A stretch of 64,000 nt of DNA from Gambelia wislizenii (taxonomy: Eukaryota; Chordata; Lepidosauria; Squamata; Crotaphytidae): positions 447,446,687 through 447,510,686 of the forward strand of contig JAUMIR010000001.1 in NCBI GenBank assembly GCA_030847615.1, read 5' to 3'. Shown here piece by piece: positions 34,099 through 43,470 of the stretch. The notes under the pieces are model-generated. The model did no database searches. It saw only the letters and a program-made list of their open reading frames with translations, and was not told the DNA's origin. Made by a program: the position numbers and the translations under genes. Each line of letters starts with the position of its first letter. The stretch's first letter is position 1.

Positions 34099-35192
34099 AT
34101 GACTGGGCATGAAAAAGTCCTGAGTGATATATATTATTCACCAGGGGAAGTTGGGAGCTTCCGGGGAGTGAACTCCCTACTTCAGGAAGCCAAAAAACAG
34201 AGCAAAAAGCTTAAGAGAAGGGAAGTTTCTCAATGGCTTTCTGATCAAGATGCTTACACACTACACAAGCCAGCCAAAATTCATTTTAAAAGAAATAAGA
34301 TTATTGTAGCAAAAGTGGATTCCCAATGGCAGGCTGATTTAGTTGATATGCGTCAGTTTTCTAAGCATAACAAAGAGTACAAGTAGATTTTAATAGTAAT
34401 AGATATTCTGTCCAAATATGCCTGGGCTTCAGCTTTAAAGGACAAGACCAGTAGAGAGGTATCCAATGCCTTTAACAGAATTTTCAGGCAAGATGGAAGA
34501 AAACCTGACAAAATACAAACAGATCGTGGCCGGGAGTTTCTAAACAATGCTGTAAGTAACCTATTAAAGCAGCACAAGATTCATCATTTTGTCACCAATA
34601 ATGATGTTAAGGCTGGGGTTGTCGGGAGATTTAATCGTACTCTAAAAACAAAAATGTGGAGGTATTTCACAGCTAATAATACATTTACCTATATTGATGT
34701 GCTTCCACTGTTTCTAAAAAGTTATAACCAAAGTTTTCACAGAACCATCAAAGCAAGGCCTGTAGATGTTAATGATTCTAACACTCTAGCAGTGTGGAAA
34801 ACGGTCTATGGGGATACTGTCAAAACAAAAGAGGAGTTTCCGATACTCAGAAAATGAGATCATGTGAGGATTTCTAAAAGCAAGAGTGTTTTTGCCAAGG
34901 GATATGAACAGAATTTCACCCCAGAAGTATTCATTGTGGACCAGAAGTCATCAGAAGTGCAAAGAGGCTTGTTTTCCTGCTGAAAGATTATCACGGAGAG
35001 GCTGTTGTTGGGAGTTTTTATCCTGAAGAGTTACAAAAGGTTGATGTGAAAGAGGATCAAGTTTACAGGATTGAAAAAATTCTAGACACTAAAGGACGGG
35101 GGAGAAGAAAACAGCATCTGGTTAAATGGTTAGACTGGCCTAGCAAGTTTAACAGTTGGGTGCCTGACTCAGAAGTTGGTGAAGCTGTGTAG
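34099..35192 (+). pseudogene. Maverick integrase with chromodomain, broken
   Basis: Family role: retroviral-type (DDE) integrase that joins element ends to host DNA. Seen: N-terminal region with LSDIYY and TLHKP motifs; the first catalytic Asp in QADLVDM (codon 80); the second in TDRGREF (34522); then VVGRFNRTLK, where the usual catalytic Glu is Gly (codon GGG at 34624); and a C-terminal chromodomain (YRIEKIL..LVKWLDW..NSWVP) ending at 35192. Lesions: TAG at 34384, TGA at 34855, and a frame change between about 34920 and 34980. It sits between the left early gene and the penton gene. The Glu loss alone would abolish catalysis; the stops make protein unlikely. Confidence 0.92.
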
Positions 35193-35206
35193 AAATTACA
35201 GGGGAA

Positions 35207-35881
35207 ATGGGAGATAGTGAATTTGATATTGCACTCCCTAGCAATGCCTGTGCCTCAGTATTTCCACAGAATACAATTTCAAACTTTACTATCTCTTTAG
35301 CAAGACCCCTGGAACTTCCAGGTGAGTGGGAAGTAGGTCTAGCAGAGATACATTATCCGCATACCTGGAATACTATCAATGCTGATACAAAATTTGAGAT
35401 TGCAAATGAGAACAAGACATGGTCCTTCATTCTTCAACATGGCTATTATTCCAATATCCCTGAACTATTGGAAAACATGAACAGCCTTATAACAGAGTGT
35501 TGTGACCCCCCTGGTGTGTTTGTGCACTATAATCAGGTGACAAGAAAGATTAGGTTAAAAGGTGAGGGGTTGTACACAATCCTAACTGGAGGTAGGTTAG
35601 CCCACATATTAGGATTGATTTCCAACCGGCAAGTCAAAAATCCGCCTTTCAATGCTGACATCACTGGAGGTTTCAACACTTTATATGTTTACACTGATAT
35701 TGTGGAGCATCAGATAGTGGGAGACTTCTATGTCTCTTTGTTGCGCTCCATACCTGTACGTGGACAGAGTAACAAGTGTGTCGCTATCGTTTATGACAAA
35801 CCTCACTACATCCCTTTAAGCAAGTATCATATTGACAGCATCATCATTGAGATAAACCAGAACAAAAAAGTGCTATTTTGA
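35207..35881 (+). CDS. Penton / minor capsid protein
   Basis: 224 residues, intact. The N-terminus has the Maverick penton pattern: short acidic lead, SNACASVFPQNT, then ELPGEWEVGLAEIHYPHTWN. It ends IIEINQNKKVLF. In Polintons this single-jelly-roll protein forms the capsid vertices next to the double-jelly-roll major capsid protein. The start at 35207 is 14 bp after the integrase stop. Length is normal for the family and no lesion is seen. The assignment rests on sequence resemblance and gene order. Confidence 0.85.
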   Translation: MGDSEFDIALPSNACASVFPQNTISNFTISLARPLELPGEWEVGLAEIHYPHTWNTINADTKFEIANENKTWSFILQHGYYSNIPELLENMNSLITECCDPPGVFVHYNQVTRKIRLKGEGLYTILTGGRLAHILGLISNRQVKNPPFNADITGGFNTLYVYTDIVEHQIVGDFYVSLLRSIPVRGQSNKCVAIVYDKPHYIPLSKYHIDSIIIEINQNKKVLF

Positions 35882-35939
35882 TTTGGTAAGGTGCTTGTGA
35901 AGCTACACTTCCGCCCTAGGAGAAGACTAAATCTTTAAA

Positions 35940-36413
35940 ATGGTGATCTTGAAATCATATGGAGACCCAACCCTTTATAGGGATTATTACAGGGTCCAGG
36001 CAGGAAATGGTCTTCCAGGGTATCATGGGGTGCCTGTAATGTATGGGTCTGGGCTTGGTGGGATTTTCAGAAGCCTTTTCAGAAAACTGGTCCCGCTTTT
36101 GAAAAGAGGCCTGAGCATCATTAAATCCCATGTTAAATCAGCTGTTCATAATATTGCTAAAGATATGGCTGGTGAAGTTACACAGGCCGTGATAAATAAA
36201 ATGAACTCCACAACTCCACAAGAGGGATCAGGTCTGATGTATATTCAAAGGAGGAAGGGTCAAAAAAGAAAAGCATCACGGGTGATGTTAATAGGCCCTC
36301 CCCATGCCCTTAAAAGAAAATGCAGAAGAAAGAAAACCCAGAAGCGGAGAGCTGTAAGAAAGAGGAGGAGGCTGCAGCCACACCGTTCATCAGTTAAGAG
36401 AGATATATTTTAA
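35940..36413 (+). CDS. Basic virion protein with amphipathic segment (PX / adenovirus pVI-pX-like)
   Basis: 157 residues, intact. A tyrosine-rich N-terminus is followed by GSGLGGIFRSLFRKLVPLLKRG (about residues 38-59), an amphipathic segment like the membrane-active part of adenovirus pVI and its Polinton counterparts. The C-terminal third is extremely basic (RKCRRKK and KRRAVRKRRR runs), like core protein pX. It lies between penton and major capsid, the usual position of this gene. A role in the particle (membrane lysis, DNA condensation) is inferred from family resemblance; the exact family name is from memory and uncertain. Confidence 0.7.
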   Translation: MVILKSYGDPTLYRDYYRVQAGNGLPGYHGVPVMYGSGLGGIFRSLFRKLVPLLKRGLSIIKSHVKSAVHNIAKDMAGEVTQAVINKMNSTTPQEGSGLMYIQRRKGQKRKASRVMLIGPPHALKRKCRRKKTQKRRAVRKRRRLQPHRSSVKRDIF

Positions 36414-36423
36414 AACAACCACC

Positions 36424-38220
36424 ATGGCTTTTATCCACAATGGTTCTGAAGAATGCACTAAATCTGAATTAGATCTATTTACCATTGGACCTACACAGAT
36501 AAGTATTGAGAGATGCTTATATATTGAGGTGCCCCCACTGATGGCGCTGACAGAGTCTGCACCACTAGATTTTTTCATTGCAGGAAATGGCGAGGACTAT
36601 ATGGATCTAAATAATACGCTCTTATACCTGACCTGTAAAATAGTTAAGGAAGACAACACAAATATTCCCCGAGATGCTGAGGTAGGCCTGGTGAATTATC
36701 CAATAGCCTCCATCTTTAGCCAGCTGGGTGTAACTTTGGGGGATCGCCTCATCAGTCAGAGTAATAACTGCTACCCTTACAGAGCTTTCATAGAATCTGT
36801 GCTAAACTACAGTGAAGACACTCTAGCAAGCCAATTTTCTACAGGGCTATTTTATAAAGGTACAGCTGGAGAACATGAATCGGCAGATATGGAGGGGAAT
36901 AATCATGGTTTTATTAAAAGAGCAAACCTGACAACTGGAAGTCGAAAACTGGATCTGCTGGGTCATCTCCACACAGACATGTTTTTTCAAGAAAAACTGC
37001 TGCTAAATGGGGTTGATGTGAAAATTAAACTTACCCGCAACAAGGATGCCTTCTGCATCATGAGTGATGATGCTGACAGCCGTTTCAAATTGCAAATTTT
37101 ATCAGTCTCTCTCTTTGTGAAGAAAGTGAGAGTGTCACCAGGAGTCCGGCTGGGTCATGCAGAGGCTCTACTGACTTGCAATGCTAAATACCCTGTGGAC
37201 CTTGTAAGCATGAAGGTGTTCAGCATACCGAGAGGAAGCCGTGTCTCCAACCAGGAGAATCTGTTTTTGGGCCAGCTACCCAAACAAGTGGTTGTAGGCC
37301 TGGTAGATAATGATTCTTTCAGAGGTGTTTACAACAAAAACCCTTTTAATTTTAAACATTATGACATCGATTTTGCTGCACTGTACTTGGATGGAGAGCA
37401 GATCCCGACTAAACCTTTTCAACCCAATTTTGAAGATGGAAACAGTGTCAGAGAATACATGAGCTTGGTGCAAACAGCTGGCAAGCAAATGAAAGACCGC
37501 TCTCTTTTAATCAACCGAGAGGAATATGCAAGAGGCTACACACTTTTTGCATTTGACCTTACTGGGATCACCAGCATTGAGGCCATGATATTGAGAACAC
37601 AGCTGCGCTGGGCAGGGCACGTTTCTAGGATGGAGGACCATCGCCTCCCAAAAATACTACTCTACGGTGAACTCGCCACGGGTCAGCGTAAGAGGGGCGC
37701 TCCAAAAAAGCGATACAAAGACTCCCTGAAACAACATCTCAGGCTTGGCCAAATTGATCACCAACAGTGGTCCGCCCTGGCCTCACATCGGGAGACATGG
37801 AGACGCACTATCCACAATGCTGCAGCCTTATTTGAGAACTCACGACGAACAAGTCTTGAAGAGAAACGACAACGCAGAAAGAATCACAACCCAAAAACAT
37901 CACCCAAGGAGACCTTCTGCTGTGCTTTTTGCAACCGGACTTGTTTATCTCGGATTGGCCTTTTTAGTCATCAGCGCGCTTGCAGAAAGCGCGGGATGAG
38001 TCCTTCCTGAATCTTCGTTTGCGAAGAAAAGCCAGAGAGAGAGAGAGAGAGAGATCAGGAAGGAGGGGATCACTATTCTTTGATCAAAACTGGGAACCTG
38101 AGGGTAGAATTCCGGTTTGCCAGACCGTTACCCACCACGGTGAATATGATCGCATATGGCGTTTTTGACAATGTGATAGAGATAAATCACAGGAGAAATG
38201 TGCTGTTTGATTTTATGTAA
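36424..38220 (+). pseudogene. Major capsid protein (double jelly roll), split by a LINE
   Basis: ATG at 36424 in a Kozak context (accATGg), 10 bp after the previous stop. About 381 codons are intact, with the hallmark segment SIFSQLGVTLGDRLIS followed by YPYRAF. At about 37566 the frame runs into an inserted LINE. Capsid coding resumes at 38053 in the same frame number and ends at TAA 38218 after an EINHRRNVLFDFM tail, as expected for the family. Without the insert the protein would be about 436 residues, a normal length. The insert supplies a stop at 38008-38010, so the capsid end is not translated. Hexon-like trimers of this protein form the shell. Confidence 0.93.
37566..38052 (+). mobile_element. 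LINE, (GA)n family, copy 4, inside the capsid gene
   Basis: Begins ITSIEAMILRTQLRWAGH and ends at its own stop (38010) plus a gccagagagaga tail. It entered in the same frame as the capsid gene, giving one 528-codon open frame. Nearly identical to copy 3 (26879-27386), so the insertion is recent relative to the Maverick. No clear target duplication. Confidence 0.92.
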
Positions 38221-38221
38221 G

Positions 38222-38767
38222 ATGGACAGTGTGCAACTAACCCGCATCCTTTCTTCAGACTCCTACACTCGAAAATTATTTCATGGAGTCTTCTCTTGTG
38301 ACATGCTCCCTAGAGAAAAGCTGCTTCAAAGGCCTCTTTGTCTAGTCATCAACACCCACCCTCACAATCTCCCTCGAGAACATTGGCTGGCCATCTACCT
38401 AACAGAAGAAAAGACTGGTGATTTTTTTTACTCCTATGGGCATCCTCCAGACTACTCTCTCTTTCCTAAAACCATCATGAGTTTTCTAAGTAAAAACGCC
38501 AGCAAAACTGTGTTTCAGCCCAGACAGGTGCAAGACTCAGACTCTGTGGTTTGTGGATACCACTGTGTGTTTTTTCTGCAGAACCGCTGTAAAGGAATGA
38601 CATTTAGAAGTATCCAAGAGCTATACTCTCAGGATTTACAAAGCAATGATGAAATGGTGGTAGATTTTGTAAAAAAAAAAAGAAGAAGAAGAAGTATTTG
38701 CCCAGACGTGTCCCAGACATGCCCAGACGTGTCCCGAACGTGTTTCAACATGCCCAGGGCTATATAA
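38222..38767 (+). CDS. Adenain-like cysteine protease
   Basis: 181 residues. Family role: maturation protease that cleaves capsid precursors. Seen: His54 in EHWLAIY, Gln104 and Cys111 (CGYHC), with the Gln-to-Cys spacing of seven found in adenovirus protease. The acidic member of the triad is normally in a D-S-Y-G stretch; here it reads FFYSYGH, so Tyr70 replaces it. The frame opens at 38198, but ATG 38222, two bases after the capsid stop, gives the normal N-terminus. The last 30 residues (KKKRRRRS then Cys-rich repeats) look like run-on past an original stop after an A/AAG slippage tract at 38670-38695. Confidence 0.85.
   Translation: MDSVQLTRILSSDSYTRKLFHGVFSCDMLPREKLLQRPLCLVINTHPHNLPREHWLAIYLTEEKTGDFFYSYGHPPDYSLFPKTIMSFLSKNASKTVFQPRQVQDSDSVVCGYHCVFFLQNRCKGMTFRSIQELYSQDLQSNDEMVVDFVKKKRRRRSICPDVSQTCPDVSRTCFNMPRAI
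38704..38755 (+). promoter_or_regulatory. Tandem p53-like decamers
   Basis: Five decamers in a row with 0-1-bp spacing: AGACGTGTCC (38704), AGACATGCCC (38715), AGACGTGTCC (38725), GAACGTGTTT (38736), CAACATGCCC (38746). The p53 half-site consensus is RRRCWWGYYY. The second matches fully, the first, third and fourth differ at one central position, and the fifth at the first base. A TATATAA box follows at 38761. They overlap the protease run-on. Confidence 0.4.
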
Positions 38768-38797
38768 CCTGCAAGGCTTTTCACAGATGTTTTCCAC

Positions 38798-38803
38798 AAT
38801 AAA
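38798..38803 (+). terminator. AATAAA, end of the rightward late block
   Basis: About 30 bp after the protease frame. With the opposite signal at 38912-38917 it brackets the junction of the two convergent gene blocks. Confidence 0.6.
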
Positions 38804-38911
38804 CATATCCTCTAGAAAGGGTTTTAAAAGAAGTATCTTGTGTCTGTGTATTTTTTCCCCCTTGTATCTCCAAACAAAAGAGTCATGGATAGTCAAATAG
38901 CTTTATCATTT

Positions 38912-38917
38912 TTTATT
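38912..38917 (-). terminator. AATAAA (minus strand), end of the leftward block
   Basis: The complement of TTTATT, 27 bp beyond the stop of the minus-strand gene at 38944. Confidence 0.55.
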
Positions 38918-38943
38918 ACTGTTCATGAAAAGTATCAACAGAG

Positions 38944-39654
38944 TCATAAGTGGAACCAGGGGATAGTACTAGTCTGTCTCTGTTTTTTCAGAGTCCTGTG
39001 GGAGAGAGTGGATGTGCGAATCAGTTTGGCTGAGGCATCATATGGATTCTTTAGTTTGTCCAATAATTCTCTGTTGACAGGGTTCCCCACTATGGATGTT
39101 GGAACATTTAGTTCTGCCATGGCCCTCATTAAAATATCCCATCCCTTTGGAGTGTGTTTAGCTGGTAAGGCATGTGTTTGAGTAATGCCTTTGATCAAGT
39201 CCAACATATTGGAGCCAGGTACAGATTCTCCCTTATCGACAAATGAGCCTTTGTCATGCCATGAAGAAATACTCTTGTTTTGTTTCATTTTGTTTAACAG
39301 CACCCTTGCAGAATTCTTGTATCTAACAGGTAGGCTTTCCAGAACTTCTTGAAAGAGTAACTCAGAGGAGTCTGCCAAAACATTTTCAGGGGTCTGCTGT
39401 GGCTGAGGTGGAACCAGGTATAGGCTTTCCTTTTCTGCCTCCTTCTGTCTGACGTGTGTTAAATACTTTTGAAGCAAAACATACTGTTTAGCTTTCTCAT
39501 ATTCAGTTAAGTCAGACCTGTGAAGAATCCTCTGCATCTCAGCATCCAGGTTATAGATGGCCTCAGTTCTGATGTTTTCTTCCTTAAGAAATGACTCATT
39601 TAATTGTTCTAGTTGATGACTAGGGACCAAGTACATCTTTTCGGCATGTTCCAT
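38944..39654 (-). CDS. Conserved Maverick structural-type protein (coiled-coil-like)
   Basis: 236 residues, intact. The start matches the family pattern (acidic lead, then MYLVPSHQLEQL). Residues 15-75 are helical and charged (coiled-coil-like), a Pro/Gln linker follows, then LLFQEVLESLPVRYKNSARVLL. The C-terminal region is basic. A protein of this type recurs in vertebrate Mavericks as part of the accessory structural set. I cannot name its function and do not assign a symbol. It is the last gene of the leftward block. Confidence 0.65.
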   Translation of the reverse strand: MEHAEKMYLVPSHQLEQLNESFLKEENIRTEAIYNLDAEMQRILHRSDLTEYEKAKQYVLLQKYLTHVRQKEAEKESLYLVPPQPQQTPENVLADSSELLFQEVLESLPVRYKNSARVLLNKMKQNKSISSWHDKGSFVDKGESVPGSNMLDLIKGITQTHALPAKHTPKGWDILMRAMAELNVPTSIVGNPVNRELLDKLKNPYDASAKLIRTSTLSHRTLKKQRQTSTIPWFHL

Positions 39655-40619
39655 TACTTATTAGTTAAAAGACTTGTTATCAGAGGGATTGCAAAGCTTA
39701 ACAGCGGCCCAAGAAAACCCCCAGACTGCTTCACCAAGAGTTTATTCTTCTCAGGGAGACTTGTTACCCAGGTGCCAGTCACACGACAGAAATTGTCCCG
39801 TTGCCTACCGGGACAAAGTGATAACGAATCCGCCCCTCGCTGTTTATACGATTTATGTCTCTTATATGGATATCCCGTGTGGTCCCGTGACTGATATTTA
39901 CACGTCCATAGTTCCGGTTTTGTTTAGGTTTTAATTTTTTTTTTTTTTGGCTGTCAATCAAAGATGCGATTACTCGTGTTTTCACAACCTCGGTGACGCA
40001 CTTCCCTTAGAGTTCCGTGCCACGAGCGATGCTATTGGCTGGCTGGGGTGGGGGGAGAGAGAGGGGGGCAGAGGTTTGTTATTCCCCCTTTGCTTCTTGA
40101 ACATTTTAACCCCTTCAGAAGAGGCAGAAAGCATTTTTAAAGATCCAGACTGAGATCTTTCGCTCAGACGCAGGAAAAGAGTGCTTTCCATTTGAAATCA
40201 AGCCGAGTGACGGGGATGGGGGGGGGAAGGGAGGCATCATATTCCCCTTGCCTCTGTAAAATGTTAACCCTTACAACACAGATTAGCTGCAGAGTTCATG
40301 CTTCAAACCAGCTACAAACAGGCTGTTTTGAAACACACAGACACAGAGAGGGGAAATTTAAGGGATTTTCATTCACTCAGAGGCTGGAATATTTTACTGT
40401 GCCCGTCCACCACGATCTCTCTGTTCAGAACCAGGGAGGATCTGCCCACCACGATCTCTCTGTAGCATGCAGTGTAGAAATCCATTTAAAAAGGTGATTG
40501 AGTACATTCGCACACACACATCAACCTTCGTGCAGCTGGAAGGGATGCCTTTGTTTTCGGCTGGTGAGGCTGGATCTGTTGAACGGGTGACTGACCCCTC
40601 CTTTTCTGGTCCCTGAGCT
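39655..40619. other. Maverick intergenic stretch
   Basis: No convincing coding. A minus-strand TATAAACAG is at about 39838-39848, a T-run at 39937-39948, and 'caccacgatctctctgt' occurs twice (40408, 40449). It may hold the promoter of the gene at 39654. Confidence 0.4.
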
Positions 40620-41087
40620 CTAAGCCCGCCCCCAGTCACCATTTCCAGTCATCCCAGTACTGAGACTTTTTGTCCCACGCTGTTTACATTTCCGATTTTC
40701 CGAATCCTCCAGAGACTTTTTTAAAAACCAGCACAACCTGCGGGACTGGAAGTCCCGCAGGTTGAGGGATAAAAGGTGGCCCCCCTTCCTAAAATCACGT
40801 ACCCGACCCGATGTACGTGTAAACTGCCAGGGATTGACACGAATTCTTCCCAGGACATTTTCATCGTGTAAACGGCCCCCCAGTGTTTTAAGATTACGTC
40901 TCTTTTGCAATACACGCACCTGATGGGGAGACAGTGGAATGTTACCTTTTAAAGTATTGAGGGCAATTTCTGAGATGGCTGCCACCAGATCATTTGAGGC
41001 TGTACATAAAAAGGCTTTCCTCTGGGATGGGTGCATCTTCATGAGGAGTTTTAAGAGATCTAGATTTCTTTTCACACGTCCAGACAT
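40620..41087 (-). CDS. Small conserved Maverick protein (basic)
   Basis: 155 residues from ATG 41087; the frame is open further upstream to 41189, but the conserved part starts MSGRVKRNLDLLKLL. The block HPSQRKAFLCTASNDLVAAISEIALNTLKG (seen here in pieces: QRKAFL, LVAAISEIALN, LKGNIPLSPHQ) is conserved among Maverick and adinto-like elements, usually beside the ATPase and capsid genes. The C-terminal half (after RIRVN) is Arg/Lys-rich and less typical; a frame change there is possible. The function is unknown to me. Confidence 0.6.
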   Translation of the reverse strand: MSGRVKRNLDLLKLLMKMHPSQRKAFLCTASNDLVAAISEIALNTLKGNIPLSPHQVRVLQKRRNLKTLGGRLHDENVLGRIRVNPWQFTRTSGRVRDFRKGGHLLSLNLRDFQSRRLCWFLKKSLEDSENRKCKQRGTKSLSTGMTGNGDWGRA

Positions 41088-41134
41088 GTTGCCCTGAAGG
41101 GGTGTTGGAAGAAATAGATGGAAAGGAATTAAAG

Positions 41135-41806
41135 CTAAAGCCTTTTGTAACCAGCAGACACTTTCTTCATGGTATATACTATGGGCCAATCAGGAGGGGA
41201 AAGTCCCGTTCGTAACCTGTAAGATTCTGGTGTAGTAGCCTGTAAATTAATCATGAGGTAACCATAGGGTTTGCTTGTAGCATCAGCAAAGGCTTCCATG
41301 AAAAACTTTGTGTTTCCTGGGTACATCTGACGGGCTAAAGTTGCAATCTGTAATTTATCCCTAGGGTTTTTAAACAACACCATATATTTTGCATTTAAGC
41401 TAATGGTGCGAATGCTTTTTCCCTTGCAGAAAATATTCTGTGTGATGAAAAAAACGCTCAGATTTCTGTGATGGACATATTTTGTGAAGATTTTTTCAAA
41501 ATCTAAATTATCAGAGGCCTCCATCATTAAATCACCAATCACGAAAAAGTTTATTTTTTTTGTGGGGTAACAAATCTTATTATCAAATTTATCAGGCAAG
41601 CCCTCTACAAAACGAATAAAAGGATATTTACATAACAGTTCTTTGTACAAAGTTTGCCAACAGCTATAGCACCACAAAATATTCTCTGGTAACACTGAAA
41701 ACACATTGTGAGCATTATCCAACATGTTTTTAACAAATACAGTTTTCCCACAGTTGCTTGGGCCTGCTAGAATGGCTGAGAAGGGATGTTGCCAGTGTGT
41801 ATCCAT
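41135..41806 (-). CDS. Genome-packaging ATPase (FtsK/HerA, A32-like)
   Basis: 223 residues, open throughout. Walker A AGPSNCGKT (residues 14-22). The Walker B stretch reads NFFVIGDLM (about 86-94), with Gly91 where the first acidic residue is usual; Asp92 is kept. FFITQN (sensor-like motif) follows at about residue 117. Polinton ATPases pump DNA into the capsid. It starts three bases from the PolB stop and its end overlaps the region upstream of the next gene, as in other Mavericks. The Walker B change may have disabled it. Confidence 0.85.
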   Translation of the reverse strand: MDTHWQHPFSAILAGPSNCGKTVFVKNMLDNAHNVFSVLPENILWCYSCWQTLYKELLCKYPFIRFVEGLPDKFDNKICYPTKKINFFVIGDLMMEASDNLDFEKIFTKYVHHRNLSVFFITQNIFCKGKSIRTISLNAKYMVLFKNPRDKLQIATLARQMYPGNTKFFMEAFADATSKPYGYLMINLQATTPESYRLRTGLSPPDWPIVYTMKKVSAGYKRL

Positions 41807-41808
41807 AT

Positions 41809-43150
41809 TTAATAACCATAAGGCAGAGTCTTAAACCCGTCAGTAATTACTCTCTTGTCATAAACTACTCTCTGAGTTTTCCTTAGATCTCTTGTATGGA
41901 TAGTCCACTGACGCTTATTTCTAACAATACCTTGTTGTTGCACAACTATCTCACGACCTTCTTTTCTATCTGAGATGTAGTCAAACACCAGATCTTTCAG
42001 ACTGTTGAAATTAATTTTTTCACAGTTAACAACATTCAGTGTAATCCCTTTGACCTTCATGCAGGCTGTGCCACCAGAAAGCTTGTACCCGTATGTTTTA
42101 GGACCTGCTGACACATACTCTGTGATATATTGGTCTGGAGGGACTTCACTGGTGAGGTCTCCTAGGTAATCTCCCAGAGGGGGGTTCCATTCTCCCTCCC
42201 GACTCACAAATATAACACTATCTGTATCATGATACAGAACTCTGTCTTGAAGTTTATCTAACAAACGATACAGCTCAAGACGGGCATAAGCTGTAGTAAA
42301 GCAGGCTATGAACTCATTCTTTCTACCTGCAGTTGTTATGCGGTCTTCAGCATGTTTCCAGGACACACAGACAGCCTCCTCATTGACAAATTCACACACA
42401 GAAACTGTGTAAGCATCAGAAAATAAAAGGTGGAAGAATTCATCAGGGTCCCTCACCACTTGTGTGTTAGCCAGGTTTGTCCTCTGTCCAAATTTTCCCC
42501 ACAAAGAATTTAAAAACAGTTTGGCAATCTGCCGCTTTGCAGGATTCACAGCAATGTGTTCCTTGTGCAATTGTACATTCTCTTTTTTCTGAAAATCATT
42601 TATATATTTATCTTTTTGTTTTTCTGTAACACACTAGTGGGGAAAGCCTGACGCCTCCTGTTTCTGGTGAAGATGTAATTGCATAAATTTGTGCCTGTAT
42701 TCATTGGATCTACCAGATATTTTCTTTTTTTAGCAATAATTGAACAATAAGGGATAGAATCTATGGATCTTGAACGCCCCCCTCCCTGTGGAGCTCGCAC
42801 AATAGTGACAATCAGCCTGAGTGTTCCAAATGCACAAATTTCCATATTACTCTGAAGGAGATTGCTCAAGTGAGATAAAAACTCTTCAGCATTCAAAAGA
42901 TCCCTCATCCTCTGAACTGAAAACAGAGGGTTTGCTAAACCATCTGCTTCCAATCTTAACTGAACAAAATCTCCAGGATTAATTCTTGCAAGAACTTGAT
43001 CAAGAACTTGCTGAATTGCCCTATGTAAAGCTGCCACTGCCTCTGCATATGACCTTATGTGTTCTAAATTAACAAACCTGAATTCTTCAGCAATATTTAC
43101 AGCCTGGTACCTCCTATTAAACCACTCCCATCTTCGAACCCTTTCTGCAA
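41809..43150 (-). pseudogene. Protein-primed DNA polymerase B, internally deleted
   Basis: Two pieces of one gene. The N-terminal piece (42600 to about 43150) has the RRYQAVNI-like start, DGLANPLFSV and IVRAPQGGGRSR segments typical of the Polinton PolB N-terminus; it runs open upstream of its first Met (43037). The C-terminal piece (41809 to about 42597) has motif B (KLFLNSLWGKFGQ) and motif C (YHDTDSVIF). The exonuclease motifs and palm motif A are absent, and the pieces are in different frames at about 42600. PolB is normally over 1,000 residues; about 440 codons remain. It would replicate the element using a terminal protein primer. Confidence 0.9.
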
Positions 43151-43470
43151 GACTTCATTATTTTGGGGAGGTGGGCTCTCTGGGGGTGCTGGGAGTGGAG
43201 GATCTGGATTATTTTGGGAGGGTGCATCTTCTACATTATTTGGAGAAGGAAGGGGTGAGGATGTGCCTCTACACCACCTTCAGGATCTGGATTATTTTGG
43301 GAGAGTGCATCTTCTACATTATTTGGAGAAGGAAGGGGTGAGGGGGGTCCCTCTACACCACCTTCAGGGGATCCAGGTTATTTGGGGAGGGTGCATCTTC
43401 TGGATTATTTGGAGAAGGAAGGGGTGAGGGTGGTGCCTCTGCACCACCTTCAGGATCCAGGACTTCTTGT
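43150..43470 (-). repeat. Tandem repeat of about 83 bp encoding a Pro/Asn-rich segment
   Basis: 'ggatctggattattttggga' blocks start near 43200 and 43281, with a diverged third near 43369; each is followed by 'gcatcttctacattatttgg', 'agaaggaaggggtgagg' and 'cctctacaccaccttca'. In one minus-strand frame this reads as acidic PSPNN/DPEGG units, but unit length is not always a multiple of three, so the frame slips between copies. Confidence 0.75.

Noticed and set aside
40192..40497. Plus-strand gene of 101 codons in the Maverick intergenic stretch
   Set aside because: No resemblance to Maverick genes, low-complexity start, and an equally long minus-strand frame overlaps it.
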